The notes under the pieces: model-generated
Database searches by the model: none
Told to the model about the DNA's origin: nothing
The model's input: only the letters and a program-made list of their open reading frames with translations
Assembly (NCBI RefSeq): GCF_964275005.1
Contig: NC_092702.1
Span: forward strand, 32,278,726-32,342,725
Length of the DNA stretch: 64,000 nt
Direction: 5' to 3'
Origin: Diadema setosum
Lineage: Eukaryota > Echinodermata > Echinoidea > Diadematoida > Diadematidae
Translations under genes and position numbers: made by a program
In this document: piece by piece, positions 44,801 to 55,712 of the stretch
Position numbering within the stretch: the first letter of the stretch is position 1
How the letters are laid out: the number at the start of each line of letters is the position of its first letter

Positions 44801-47755
44801 GAGCATACTGCATGTATTTATGGCCATTTAAATATGGCTTTCTGATGCAGTCATGTGACCATACAAATGTAGATGTAAACTAGTTTGTGATTTGTGTTCT
44901 TCAGGGCTCTGGACTTTTCAAATGCAATTATTTCGTGTGTAGAGAACAGGACATATAAACAAAAATAAATTAAACAAGGAAAAGTAGAATTTACGCGGTG
45001 CGTAATATATGTCCCCGCCGGAAGTAGCATTTTGTAGCAAAATGTACAATACAGGTCACAAATCAAGGTCAAAGGTCAAAGAAATCAAAGGTCAAAATTC
45101 TGTGTAGAAGTTTTGAAGCCCTCACCTGCTGCCATCACATAAAGCAAACGGAATCGAAATCGGGTTAGAAATGGCGGAGTAGCATTTTGTAGCCATTGTA
45201 CAATATAGGTAAAAAATCAAGGTCAAAGGTCAAAGAAGCCAAAGGTCAAAATTCTGTGTAGAAGTTTTGAAGCCCTCACCTAGTGCCATCACATAAAGCA
45301 AACGGAATCGAAATCGGGTTAGAAATGGCGAAGGAGTAGCATTTTGTAGCAAAATGTACAATACAGGTCAAAAATCAAGGTCAATGGTCAAAGAAGTCAA
45401 AGGTCAAAATTCTGTGTAGAAGTTTTGAAGCCCTCACCTAGTGCCATCACATAAAGCAAACGGAATCGAAATCGGGTTGGAAATGGTGAAGGAGTAGCAT
45501 TTTGTAGCCAATGTACAATATAGGTCAAAAATCAAGGTCAAAGGTCAAAGAAGTCAAAGGTCAAAATTCTGTATAGAAGTTTTGAAGCCCTCACCTAGTG
45601 CCATCACATAAAGCGAGCGGAATCGAAATCGGGTTAGAAATGGCGAAGGAGTAGCATTTTGTAGCAAAATGTACAATACAGGTCAAAAAATCAAGGTCAA
45701 AGGTCAAAGAAGTCAAAGGTCAAAATTCTGTGTAGAAGTTTTGAAGCCCTCAACTAGTGCCATCACATAAAGCAAACGGAATCGAAATCGGGTTAGAAAT
45801 GGCGAAGGAGTAGCATTTTGTAGCAAAATGTACAATATAGGTCAAAGGTCAAGGTCAAAGGTCACGACTGAAATTCTGTGTAGAAGTTTCAAAGCTCCCA
45901 TGTAGTGCTATCATATAAAGCAAACAGAATCAAAATTGGCTTATAAATGACAGAGAAGTAGCAAATTGAAGATTTTGATCACACACGGACACACGGACAC
46001 ACGGACGGACACACACACGGACACACACACGTACGGAGCCCGTTTCATAGTCCCCTGCTCAAACTCGTTCGGCGGGGACAAAAAGGACTTCTTGAGTTGC
46101 AAAATACGATTCAAGCACACAGAAATATGCATGAGCCAATTACTTCACCTGAAAGGTTAAAATTCGAGTGCTACACCTGGCAAGTAAAATTATGCACAAA
46201 TGTGCACAAGATAAGGCTTTATGATTTTTTTCAGTCCTGGGGTGTCAATAACAATAAAGATGAAGAAAAACTGGAAGCATTCTTTCTGTACTATATTACC
46301 AAGTTCCATACAAGGTTTCAAAATTTCTTCCGAAATACAGCTTGAAATTGTTAAAATCAAGAAGCTCTTCATTAATTCCCATATCCGAACTCTGTGGAAG
46401 AGCAGTTTGGAGCATGGAATATCAAAGCCAGTGAAATACTAAGCGACCATTGTCATGCTATAAATATATCTGCTCAAATTGCAAAGAAATTCCACTCCTT
46501 CTCAAACACCACCCTTATCTACTCGCACTCTTGTGTCTATCCATGAGTCCAAAATATTTGTTTCTATCCACTTGATTCATGACCATTTGATGCAGACTGC
46601 AACTGACCTCCGACAAACTCTATACAAAACATCAGGTTTATTCTCAAGACTTTACTGATCTGTCTGATAGGCCGTGATATGCATACCAGTCACATATTCT
46701 ATACACTCATTCACTAATTTTCTGCACTGATTCACTCATTAGCATCCCAACTTCAGACTGGTTTATCTTGAGATCTGGACTTTATGCTAATGAACACAGC
46801 AATAAATGAAATTTCCCTTGTTCTCCCCTTGTAACTATCCTTGTTTGTGAGAATTGCAAGCCCTTGCTAACATGTCTAGCATACCTGGTACAAATATTTA
46901 AAACAGGAACTTAGCATACCAAGGAACATGGAGTTGATGGTGAGGTCTCTCCTTTCAGCATCCGTCTTCCAGTCGGTGGTGAACTCGACTTCTGCATGTC
47001 TGCCATCCGTCGTTCTGTCGATCCTTAGTGTGGTTATCTCAAAGTTCTCCTTGTCGTGCATTCTGGCAGTGATAGTACCATGCTTCTCTCCCTTGCTGTT
47101 TATCATTCGGATGTTCTCCCTCGTAAACATGTCCTTCATCTGCTCTGGTGTGGCAGTGGTAGCGAAGTCCACATCTTGCGGTTGCTTCTGCAGATAAACA
47201 CAGCATAAAGATTAAAACTGCTGTTGTGACTGGGGTTAACCATGATGAGCATGGAAAAACATTTCATTTCCTCTAAAACCCTCAACAAGATATGAGTGTT
47301 TTTGACCTCCCATTCTCATCGATTCTTTCATTACTTTACTTTTCATGACTACAGAATGTATCTTTACATCTGTCATTCTTTCAATTTTTTTCCAGGAGGT
47401 GAGATTCATGTTAGCTTTTCACAATTCATATCAAAATATGTGTAATTACCTTCATGAGAAGGTCTCTCACTGCTCCCCCTGCTATTCGTAGTTCGTATCC
47501 ATTGCGCTCGAACAGGTGTGCCAGCTCACGCAGCTGTGGAGTGAAGATCTGGTGGAACTCCGGAGAGTCAATCCTCATGGCTGTTTCATGCGATGAGTAA
47601 GATTTCTTGTACGGAGAAGAAAAAGGAAGTTGGGAGCTGCAAGTCTGATTCACAGCTGCAGAAGACGCATGATGCGTCCTCAGAAAGACTGGAGAGCCAA
47701 GTTTTGGTGGTACTTTCACGAGGCATCTGAGAATTCTAGCCCCTGTTGCCGACAT
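41529..47755 (-). CDS. TRNT1: CCA tRNA nucleotidyltransferase 1, complete, six exons
   Basis: Adds CCA to tRNA 3' ends using CTP and ATP. Coding exons are 47755-47450, 47187-46920, 44632-44506, 44017-43824, 43045-42804 and 41804-41529, with phases 0, 1, 2, 1, 0. They sum to 1,413 nt (470 residues; human has 434). Class II signatures are [13 protein letters not shown] (end of exon 1), the metal-binding DVD (107-109) in [19 protein letters not shown], the [10 protein letters not shown] motif (181-190), and in the body domain [35 protein letters not shown] and LKYQGE. Residues 1-56 have no acidic residue and are Arg/Ser/Lys-rich, fitting a mitochondrial presequence. Met60 (MRIDSPEF) could start a cytosolic/nuclear form. 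No frame disruption seen. Confidence 0.96.
42107..42675. mobile_element. Foldback MITE, copy 3, in TRNT1 intron 5
   Basis: Inverted arms with TGTGGATTGAG, AGTAGAACACATCAGTGAAA and GTTTGAGGAAAAT. The outer ends (AGGAGAAATTCACC and inverse) differ from copies 1, 2 and 4, so this is a diverged subfamily. TTAA flanks are not intact. Confidence 0.75.
42804..43045 (-). CDS. TRNT1: TRNT1 exon 5
   Basis: Acceptor GTGCTGTAG|GTT; encodes [13 protein letters not shown] through KPYQDIIVC. The 3' end is placed at TGT|GTGGGT to keep phase 0 and the human spacing. The other phase-0 choice is ATC|GTCTGT, two codons shorter. Confidence 0.85.
43824..44017 (-). CDS. TRNT1: TRNT1 exon 4
   Basis: Acceptor TTTATTCAG|ATT, donor ATTG|GTAGAG, 194 nt. 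Encodes [17 protein letters not shown] through [11 protein letters not shown]. Confidence 0.95.
44506..44632 (-). CDS. TRNT1: TRNT1 exon 3
   Basis: Acceptor CCTGGTCAG|GTC, donor TTCAG|GTAATT, 127 nt. Encodes [17 protein letters not shown] through [10 protein letters not shown], matching the human region after NSMFLG. Confidence 0.95.
45011..46079. repeat. Hairpin-ended element with six ~157-bp tandem units, in TRNT1 intron 2
   Basis: The ends are the 10-bp inverse pair GTCCCCGCCG (45011-45020) and CGGCGGGGAC (46070-46079). Units starting TAGCATTTTGTAGC lie at 45025, 45180, 45337, 45495, 45652 and 45811 (periods 155-159). Each contains a run such as AAGGTCAAAGGTCAAAGAAG and ATCGAAATCGGGTTAGAAAT. 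A (ACACGG)n-like microsatellite follows at about 45980-46030. The first five units are very similar; the sixth is diverged. Confidence 0.85.
46920..47187 (-). CDS. TRNT1: TRNT1 exon 2
   Basis: Acceptor TTTATCTGCAG|AAG; begins KQPQDVDF and ends inside the Gly after NSMFL; donor CTTG|GTATGC. 268 nt. Holds the catalytic carboxylates. Confidence 0.95.
47450..47755 (-). CDS. TRNT1: TRNT1 exon 1
   Basis: 102 codons from ATG to LLMK, donor AAG|GTAATT, phase 0. Encodes the presequence and the first half of the nucleotidyltransferase motif. Confidence 0.95.
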
Positions 47756-49076
47756 CTGTTATTCGGGACGCCTTTCCTCGCAGCAACATTCAACTTGTGA
47801 ATGCCTGGAGAACGAGCTTATAATTTCTGCAATAAATTACATGATACAGGAGAACAACAAATTATGCCTCTTTGTATCTACCACAATGTATCTATGTACA
47901 TTATACCATTTGCTTATTCCTACAGTATGTCTATGCTGTGACCAAAAAAACAACAACAAAAAAACACAGTACGGTATGCTTCAAATTATTGTACAATTGT
48001 GAAAGTGTCAATTCTGAGATTACACCCATTGCATTTGTTCTATGTGTAATAATTATATGCATGAAGTGAGTTTGTTGAAAAGTAAAGAGTAATGACTTTA
48101 TAAATGTATCCATGCAATTAAAAGTAATTTCAGTCATAGGTCAATCAGCTTTTCATGCAGTCAGGAATTGAAAGTGAATACGCTGTATCAATATCGGCAA
48201 AATGCTGATCGACTGTCTAAAATTTAACCTCCTATTAGTATTATCGGAGCATTTAATAATTTGCTATACAAATTAAATGCTTGTCATATTAAATTAAAAC
48301 AAATGCACTGATTTTTGTGACAGCTTACAACAAAAGCATACATGAAGCGAGGTTTCAGTAATCAATCTTTAATACACTGTACATTTTGTAGCATTGAAAG
48401 AAGAAGAGGAGGGTAGAGGAAAGAAAGTAGACATAGTGACAGGCCAAAGGATATAGATCTAGATTGACAGAACAAGTGAAGTGACAGACTAGACACTGCT
48501 GCTGAGACTGAGGAAATAAATTGCAAGTAAAGAGAACAATAGAGCCAACTGTATCCAGGTGGGTTTGTTACAATATTTTATGGACTAATGTTACTTAGAA
48601 TTTAAACCAATTGTTTAATACTTGAATAATAGCATCGTCATTGTATACTGATTATTAGATGTTATTACATCTAGCCTATAAAGCAAGTTACCCTTGATTC
48701 GACTGTTTCCATGAATAGACCACTCTTACGAATAAAAATTCCCTGAAATTCGTGAATAAAAAATGGCGCAAATCAAGTGCGAAATTCAAACTATGCAACT
48801 ACTTCCACACGTGTTCTGAAGAGCACAACAGTGGGCCACGTCGCCGGACCCTCAAAATCATTGTCACGACCCTCCTGGGTCAGCTCGCATAAGCAGTTCA
48901 ATGGGTAAGTAATGGGTAAGTTTAGCCCGACCAGACGCTGTTAATACGCTACGCGAATACAGCGTCTGACCAACGAGCGGGCACCTACAAAGTGGGGAAC
49001 CACAACACAACTACAAAACTTATGAAAATTTATACGTTCTTTATAAACAATGTACACGTTACCAAACGTTACTCAC
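47756..49076 (-). other. TRNT1 5' region, possible first intron
   Basis: No coding exon was recognised. The sequence just upstream of the TRNT1 ATG (CCCGAATAACAG) has an AG but little pyrimidine tract, so an unspliced 5' UTR is also possible. The far part contains AAAAATGGCGCAAATCAAG near 48767. Confidence 0.4.
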
Positions 49077-49300
49077 CTTAAGTGCATGCTTGTATTACAG
49101 AAGGTTCGTAAGTCCTTTGAGAGCCCTCGTGATAAGTCCGTGGAACCAAAAAATGATACTTTCTGGCGGATTCCCTAACACCGTCAGGGTTCATCGTTGC
49201 AGAATTCAAAATGGCGCCTTGATCTCTGCAGAAATCTTTTGCGTGCGTGCGATGCGCTGCTTGAGTGTTGGTGTAGCAGCACGGTCGACAGCGCGACCTT
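49077..49300 (-). promoter_or_regulatory. Possible TRNT1 5' exon and CpG-rich promoter
   Basis: On the minus strand a strong donor AAG|GTGAGTAACG follows a 38-codon ORF (MNPDGVRESARKYHFLVP...) that stops just before the donor. The flank to about 49.35 kb is rich in CG dinucleotides and holds AAAATGGCGCC (49208-49218), a YY1-like motif. This would fit a non-coding first exon of TRNT1. No other evidence links the two, and the right boundary is a guess. Confidence 0.3.
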
Positions 49301-49380
49301 TTGAAAGGGCATTCAGATCATGTGACCTCCCGGATATTGGAAATGGCCTGGCGTGAAAGACGATGTACCGTTCGTGAACC

Positions 49381-51900
49381 GTTCACACATGCTGCATATA
49401 ACCATCATTTTAGGTAAGTTATTAAATCTAAATTTCAATATTCATAGCATAGATATGAAGTCTCATTATCATTTTGTTCGTCAGATGAGTTTGAAGTGAC
49501 AAAAGAATGATCTAAAGTATCAAAATTCAATCCGATCGCACGCGATCGTTGGACCCTCTTCGTGTTTGGAGCTTCGTTGGTACAGCCCTGTCGCGCTACG
49601 TATGTACAGCGGCGACTGGGCTGTGTATAGTTAGGGTAAGTTAAGTTGCATAGCAACACATATAGTCCACTTGTTTCATTCCAAGTACCAGTGAAGTTCC
49701 TAGTCCGTTTATCTGCATTGAATCTGTACAGCGTGTACACCTACAGCCACAATGGCAGCAATTTCTGAGATAACTTGAGCATTTACGAGATATAGATATT
49801 TTGCACGCCACCCGTGCCAGAATTTGCGGTATCGCCATGGTTCGATCGCAACGTGTTATGTATGTGTTGAGTCTCTCGCACAGCACAGCGTGGTACATGG
49901 AGTACCGCGCTCTCATACTCATAGTGCGATGTATACAGTTTCGCCCACGCGTGGCACGCGTGCTATTCCATTCATAGGCGGGGCGAGTTGCGAAAGTCGA
50001 AGCAGACATATGCGGTCGAACAATGAGTGCAGGCGTTCGAGACGCGCTATTTTGCTTCTGCAATTTAGGTGGTTGAAAAGTGAAGTGGGTAACTCTGAAG
50101 TGGGTAACTTGCTTTCAAGCTTAAATAAGGATGATTTGATCAGATGAAAGTGTCTTTCCTTTATCAGAAAATTACTTCAGAAAATGGAATGGCAAGTTTC
50201 CAATGAACGTTGTCATCAGATTGCCAAATGCACTGCGTTATTGCGACATTCATTCATTGCATCACACGACACGATTGCGCAATCCGGGGGGGGGGGGGGG
50301 GGCTTGTGGTGGCGGACGTGGCAACTCGGAGCTGAAATCGTGGATGTAGTATAGTGGTGACTCGCTTGACGTTCGTCTGACACGTGTTAAACTAAGGAAT
50401 TTATGGATGCATACAATCATGTGTCTTATTCTCAACTTTTCTCTTCTGTGTCTACCATATTCGAGCCTTAGTTAAACTAACATTAGGCTTTGCACAGAGC
50501 ATTACTATGCAGAAGATCGTAGGTGGGATTCATGTCGCATACACTGTAATGAGTATATGGGACTATTGTTTTATTTCTTGACTGATTTGACTGTCAGTGT
50601 ATCGTCCCAAAAAGCCAATTCCTCATCAATAAGTTACATACTCGTGATATAGGCCCACCACGGTACTAAATATTACGGGGACTTATTTCTCTCCACCTAC
50701 CTTGAATGGTGAGCTCTTTCGTCAAACTACTAATAACTGTTACAACAGTGTAGACTCACAGATATAAATAGTTCTGTGTGTAGACTACCACTAACGTCAG
50801 TTCTCGTAATAATCCTCTCAAAAGATGGCGCTATTGCAAATATGGACATAGTACATTGGTGTCCTTAGCTCTTTGCCGGGAGCTCTGATCTTTTGTACTG
50901 AGAGACGGATATGATTTATCATTTGTATTATTACTTAGCAATCACACAACAAAAGTAACAAATGTATGCGCATTATTGACAGATTTTAGAAATGAGCTCA
51001 TTTGACATATTTTGTTAAAAAAGGTTATTTGATTTCACGAAAAGACAACTTTATGAATTAGAACAGAAGCTGAATCATAAAAATTATTATGTGATTAACT
51101 GTGGAAGTAGAAATTAATATGTTGATGTGAAATAAAGTGGTATGAATGTCACACTCATGAACGTTTTTAAGGTATTTAGAAAAAATTAGAAGTATACTTT
51201 CACTAAGAGAGGAGTTGGAATTCATGAGACGATATTATTTTGACAAATAATTGTTCACACGCTTATTTCTTATGTTGTTACATGGATTGTTACATGTATT
51301 ATTATGAAATGAAATAAAGTTCCTCGAACGAGGATAAAGAAAAAAAAATAGTGAGAGACGGAGTTTCGTGAAATTGAGCCTTTGCAATCTCCCCCCCCCG
51401 CCTCTCTCCCTCTCTCTCTCCCTCCCTCTCTCCCTCTCTCTCTCCCTCTCTCTCCCTCTCTCTCTCCCTCTCTCTCCCTTTCTAGAAAAAAACAAACAAA
51501 CAAACAAACAAACAAAAAGACAAGGAGATGCTGCTAATGTGCATTACTGGTTACAGTGGCCCAATAAGATAATGACTTAAAAAAAAGAAAAAAATTTAGA
51601 AAGAAAGAAAGGAAAGCTGTAAAGAATGAAAGATACTCTCTCTAAAGAAGGAAGAACTACTTTTGAATGATACATATTATTCAAACTGCAATGTACCATG
51701 CAAAACTTTTATCATTTTCCATTTTACTTCTCTGTGTGATATGATTGCATTTCCATTTGTTCGATTTTTTTCTCTCTTGTGCAATTAAGTTGGTGATAAA
51801 TAACTTTTGCCCTTTAGAACAGAATAAAGAAAATGTGTTCACTCATGCGTAATGTTTCAATTTGTGCGGTCTGCTACCATGTTTGAAGACAGCTGAATTC
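49381..51900. other. Intergenic, no gene seen; microsatellites
   Basis: CG-richer sequence to about 50.05 kb, a poly(G) run at about 50287-50303, a (CTCTCC)n tract at about 51405-51484 and (CAAA)n at about 51487-51515. ORFs over the microsatellites are compositional. Confidence 0.6.
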
Positions 51901-51907
51901 TCTTTAA

Positions 51908-52200
51908 AGGAAACCCAAACCCAAAGAGAAATATGGATTGAGTGACATCGGCAACATTAGTAGAACACATCAGTGAAAGTTTGAGGAAAATAGGACAATC
52001 GATGCAAAAGTTATGACTTTTTAAAGCTTTGGTGTTGGAACCACTGGATGAGTAGACTACTAGAGGTTATGACAACATGTGTGGACAACAATGAATAGAA
52101 AATATAGAGGGAATGCCACAAAAATTCACTTTTCTAGCATAATGAAAGAGCATTATATTTTGACTAACCACTTTCAGAAAGCAGCGGAAATAATTCTTTC
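51908..52200 (+). mobile_element. Foldback MITE, copy 4, left half
   Basis: Left TTAA (51904-51907), end AGGAAACCCAAACCC, then TATGGATTGAGTGAC and GTTTGAGGAAAATAGGACAA. The inverted right arm is missing, so the copy is truncated near 52200. Confidence 0.75.
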
Positions 52201-52938
52201 CACGCGTATGTTTCTGTCTGTGTGTGCGTTTGTGTGCTTACTTGTTTTATGTTCTGCTTCCCGAGGAACTAGTATGTCTAATTGTCTCGTTTTATTATTA
52301 CTACAATTTTTACTACTCACGAGGGGACTGTATTCTACAAGTTGGCTTTTTAGCAGTCCCCTCCATTTCCGACTTTTTCTTTTTTATGATTCAGTCACAT
52401 TTGTCCATGTATTTCTTCATCTAAATTATGTTTGTTGTTTCATTGTAAACAAATGACGTGCATTTAAATCTCATTTGGATATGCAAAAGTTGCATTGTAG
52501 GGCCTACTTTATTTTGTTTATATGCAATGGTATTGTCATGTTGTATACTTTGGCCAGAAATGAAATAAAATGAAATCAATGAAAATAAAAGGTGTGTATT
52601 AGGCCCTGTATGGGCATACTTCATATCATTACGACGATACATGCATAATTTTTGTTTTTATGATTTCTTGTATGGTCATTTAACACATCACACTCAAACA
52701 TACATGTGGGGCCTATACGCACAGACAAGATAGGCCTATCTACACAATAATAATGACATTACACTTTGCATATTGCTACATTACAGACTCAATCCATTCT
52801 TTTGTCATAGGTCCTCACTTCAAATTCACTTCATTGCACGCGCTGGGCCATCTCTGTGGAATTCACTGCCACCTCATAATAAGACTGCGTCATCAACCGA
52901 GTCTGATACCTCAGACTAATTTAACATGACGACATATC
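52201..52938. other. No gene seen
   Basis: AT-rich intergenic sequence. Overlapping short ORFs at 52.1-52.5 kb start inside the truncated MITE and are not credible. Confidence 0.5.
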
Positions 52939-52940
52939 TA

Positions 52941-53410
52941 AAGGGGCATTCCAGACGATTATTTTTCATAATTTCACATCATGTAGTACATAAATCGACA
53001 GCTCCATGCACGGATTCGTGGAATTTATTGTTGTCCTTGAGCAGAGACAGCAATAAACTGAAAATCTTAAACAAATTCACTGAACAGTGTTGATGACATC
53101 AGGGCCTCACATAACCCAGAATGTAGCAGTGTAATTCCATCACAATACCGCCTGCTTATACAAGTTCACCAGTGAAAAATCTATGCATGCCTTTATTATT
53201 CTTTTGTTCTGCTTCCTTGAGCCCCAACTCATGCATTCTTATGGCAAGGCTGTCATGTCATCATCCTTGTTCATTGCAATTTGTTATAAATTTTGAAAAT
53301 TTTCTCATTCCTCATCCCAATCACTATAAAATTCTGAAACTCCGTACTCAGTTTAACTAATTTATAGTTGTTTTAATGTAAAAGTCTGAAAATCATCCAG
53401 ATGTCCCCTT
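52941..53410 (-). mobile_element. MITE, copy 2 (AAGGGG family), 470 bp
   Basis: The ends AAGGGGCATTCCAGACGATT and AAGGGGACATCTGGATGATT (complement) form imperfect ~20-bp inverted repeats with TA on both sides (52939-52940 and 53411-53412). A TA target fits a Tc1/mariner-type mobiliser. Related to 5073-5485 in inverse orientation. Confidence 0.75.
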
Positions 53411-53418
53411 TAATTGTT

Positions 53419-54499
53419 TTATGGCAACTTTCTCATTTCCTAACATCTCATTTTCATGCCTTCATCTCCTTGAGCATTCACTAATATAGATTGTAATTGT
53501 TCATCGTTATTGTGAATGTATGAACTGCATACACTGTCCATAATTCACTGAATGCTTTGCATTGCTTTCTTTTCTCTTTTTTGTGCTTTGTTTTGCTTGT
53601 TTTGCTTTTCGGAAGTGTTGATGGTGATCGATTTAATTCGGGCTCTTGACGTCTTTTGGCGTCGTGATAACCCTTAACAAAGAGCAGCCGCGGCAGTCCA
53701 CTACTGTAGCAGGTGATCCACAACCCTCCCCCCCCCCCCCAACTACCATGCAAAATAGCGTGTGCACACCCAAGGCCACGGATCCACCACCATCACCAGG
53801 GGTGGATCCAGGAATTCCGTAAGGGGGAGGGGGGCGCAAACAATATTTCTGGTGCTACTTCCTGGTTTCATCTCAGTTTTTTTTTTTCTTTTTACTTGTA
53901 TTTCTTTTGTTTTAACAACAAAATTTAAAGAGGGCGCGCCCGGTGCGCCCGGTGCGCCCCCCTCTGGATCCGCCACTGATCACGCACCCCCTCCCCCCAC
54001 CACCATGCAAATTCTAATCGTGTGCACACCCAAGGCCACGAATCCACCACCATCATGCAGCACCGCAGCACCCCACCCCCTCCTCCCCTCCCAGGGGCCC
54101 CACCTACCACCACCGCGCGTGATGTACACACCGTAATGACAATGTACGTGTGTGGACTTTTGTGGACCATCCATCCGTCTAACAGCAGAAAACTGTGTAC
54201 AAGGGAAGGCCAGTAACTAGATTCCAGGAACAAATGCAGTTCATTTCTTTCAAACCTCAGTAAGTTACGAGCTTTTACCCACGCTCGGAAAGATTTTATT
54301 GTTATCTCAAGTTTGATCACGCCTAGTTAAAGGCTGAAAGTAGAAGTTAAAGTTAAAGTTTCGTTTGGAGCATGTGAACGGTCCCACATACTTGTTTATG
54401 TGTTACTGTTTGACTCTTTCATCTCACTTTCTAAGTAAAAAAAGCGAAAATGCGAAAGTCAAGTTAAATTACCCTAACGAAATCCTAAGTGTGAAGGTG
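53419..54499. other. GC-skewed repeat patch, no gene
   Basis: A ~60-bp direct repeat (ACCATGCAAA..., GTGTGCACACCCAAGGCCAC, AATCCACCACCATCA) occurs at about 53745-53796 and 54001-54057, flanking a MITE. Runs of C and (CACC) make several spurious ORFs. Confidence 0.6.
53797..53978. mobile_element. 182-bp MITE (CAGGGGTGGATCC family)
   Basis: The ends CAGGGGTGGATCCAG and CTGGATCCGCCACTG are inverse with two or three mismatches. ATCAC lies at both flanks (53792-53796, 53979-53983), a likely 5-bp target duplication. Superfamily not assigned. Confidence 0.65.
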
Positions 54500-55163
54500 T
54501 GAAGTGTGATGGGCCCATGTCTATTTCTTGTCTACATGAATGACATACCAGAACTGCTCACCTCCAGTGTCGGGCTTTTCGCAGATGACAAAGCGACGTA
54601 TTGATGTAGTTAAGTTTACTACTCCAAGCAACCAGGAGGCCATCCAGCAGAACTTGGATAAACTGGTCGAATGGGAAAAGAAATGGGACATGCTATTCCA
54701 CCCTCAAAAGTGTGTTGCCCTGTCTGTTACCTGTAAAAGGAAGCCACTGCAGACAGAATATAAGCTCCATGGACACACGCTTGATAACGTTATGTCGTAA
54801 ACAGTGTGAAATATCTAGGAATCACCATCACATCAGATTTGAATTGGTCAGAGCATATCAACACGATCTGTGCTAAAGCTAACAAGACTCTTGGCTCGTT
54901 GCCGAATTGCACACCTGGCAATGCTGTACAAGATAACGCATGATCTCGCACATGTCGAAATGATCAAAGAACAGCTTCAACCGCTCCCTACATGTCCAAG
55001 AAGAACTCACAGCCATCAATACCTGGTCCCACCCAGCAGAACTCTCTATCACCAAAACTCCTTCTTACCAAGAATCATCAAAGACTGGAACAGATTACCC
55101 CAGGAGGTGGTCGAGGCCAATACTATCGGCACATTTGTGTCACGAGCCTCGGCCCAGGAGTAG
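54500..55163 (+). pseudogene. Decayed LINE reverse-transcriptase 3' end
   Basis: It starts within the RT fingers/palm region: translated pieces read LFLVYMNDIPELLTSSVGLF then ADD, followed after stops and shifts by QQNLDKLVEWEKKWDMLFHP, VKYLGITITSDLNWSEHI and the C-terminal RIAHLAMLYKITHDLAHVEM and RIIKDWNRLPQEVV. At least one stop after FADD, a frame change near 54.8 kb and an internal deletion near 54.9 kb show it is dead. It is a 5'-truncated copy of a different LINE from the one at 7.2 kb. Confidence 0.85.
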
Positions 55164-55192
55164 TTGCTTAGGACTCATTTTTCGTCATTTTT

Positions 55193-55712
55193 GTTATTAT
55201 TATTACTATTATTGATGGACTTGTCAGTTTATTGGTTATTTATTATTTATTTATTTGGATGACGATTATTACTGCAACTACTTGAACTTTTTGAAGACTT
55301 GCATAACTTAGACCTCCCCGAAAGTGACAGAATAATCAGCAAGTTGATTGCGGTTCTTCTTCTTCTTCGTATGTACTGTCCAACACCCCTTAATAGGGTT
55401 ACTCTCACGGAAGAAGAAGAAGAAGAATAAGAAGAAGAAAAAGTTCTTCTTCGTTATTATTATTACTATTATTGATGGACTTGTCAGTTTATTGGTTATT
55501 TATTATTTATTTATTTGGATGACGATTATTACTGCAACTACTTGAACTTTTTGAAGACTTGCATAACTTAGACCTCCCCGAAAGTGACAGAATAATCAGC
55601 AAGTTGATTGCGGTTCTTCTTCTTCTTCGTATGTACTGTCCAACACCCCTTAATAGGGTTACTCTCACGGAAGAAGAAGAAGAAGAATAAGAAGAAGAAA
55701 AAGTTCTTCTTC
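55193..55712. repeat. Perfect 260-bp tandem duplication
   Basis: Unit starting GTTATTATTATTACTATTAT at 55193 and again at 55453, with no mismatch seen by eye. Each unit ends in a (CTT)n...(GAA)n inverted pair around GTATGTACTGTCCAACACCC. Confidence 0.9.

Noticed and set aside
45025-45955. CRISPR-like array
   Set aside because: Repeats are contiguous 157-bp units without spacers, in an intron of a eukaryotic gene.
51235-51580. Arg/Glu-rich and Leu/Ser-rich ORFs
   Set aside because: Translations of a (CTCTCC)n and (CAAA)n microsatellite.
52079-52456. 125-codon ORF rich in Phe and Leu
   Set aside because: Starts inside a truncated MITE and continues in T-rich spacer; no acceptor or family support.
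53481-54320. Gly/Trp- and Pro/His-rich ORFs
   Set aside because: Composition artefacts of C/G runs and MITE ends.
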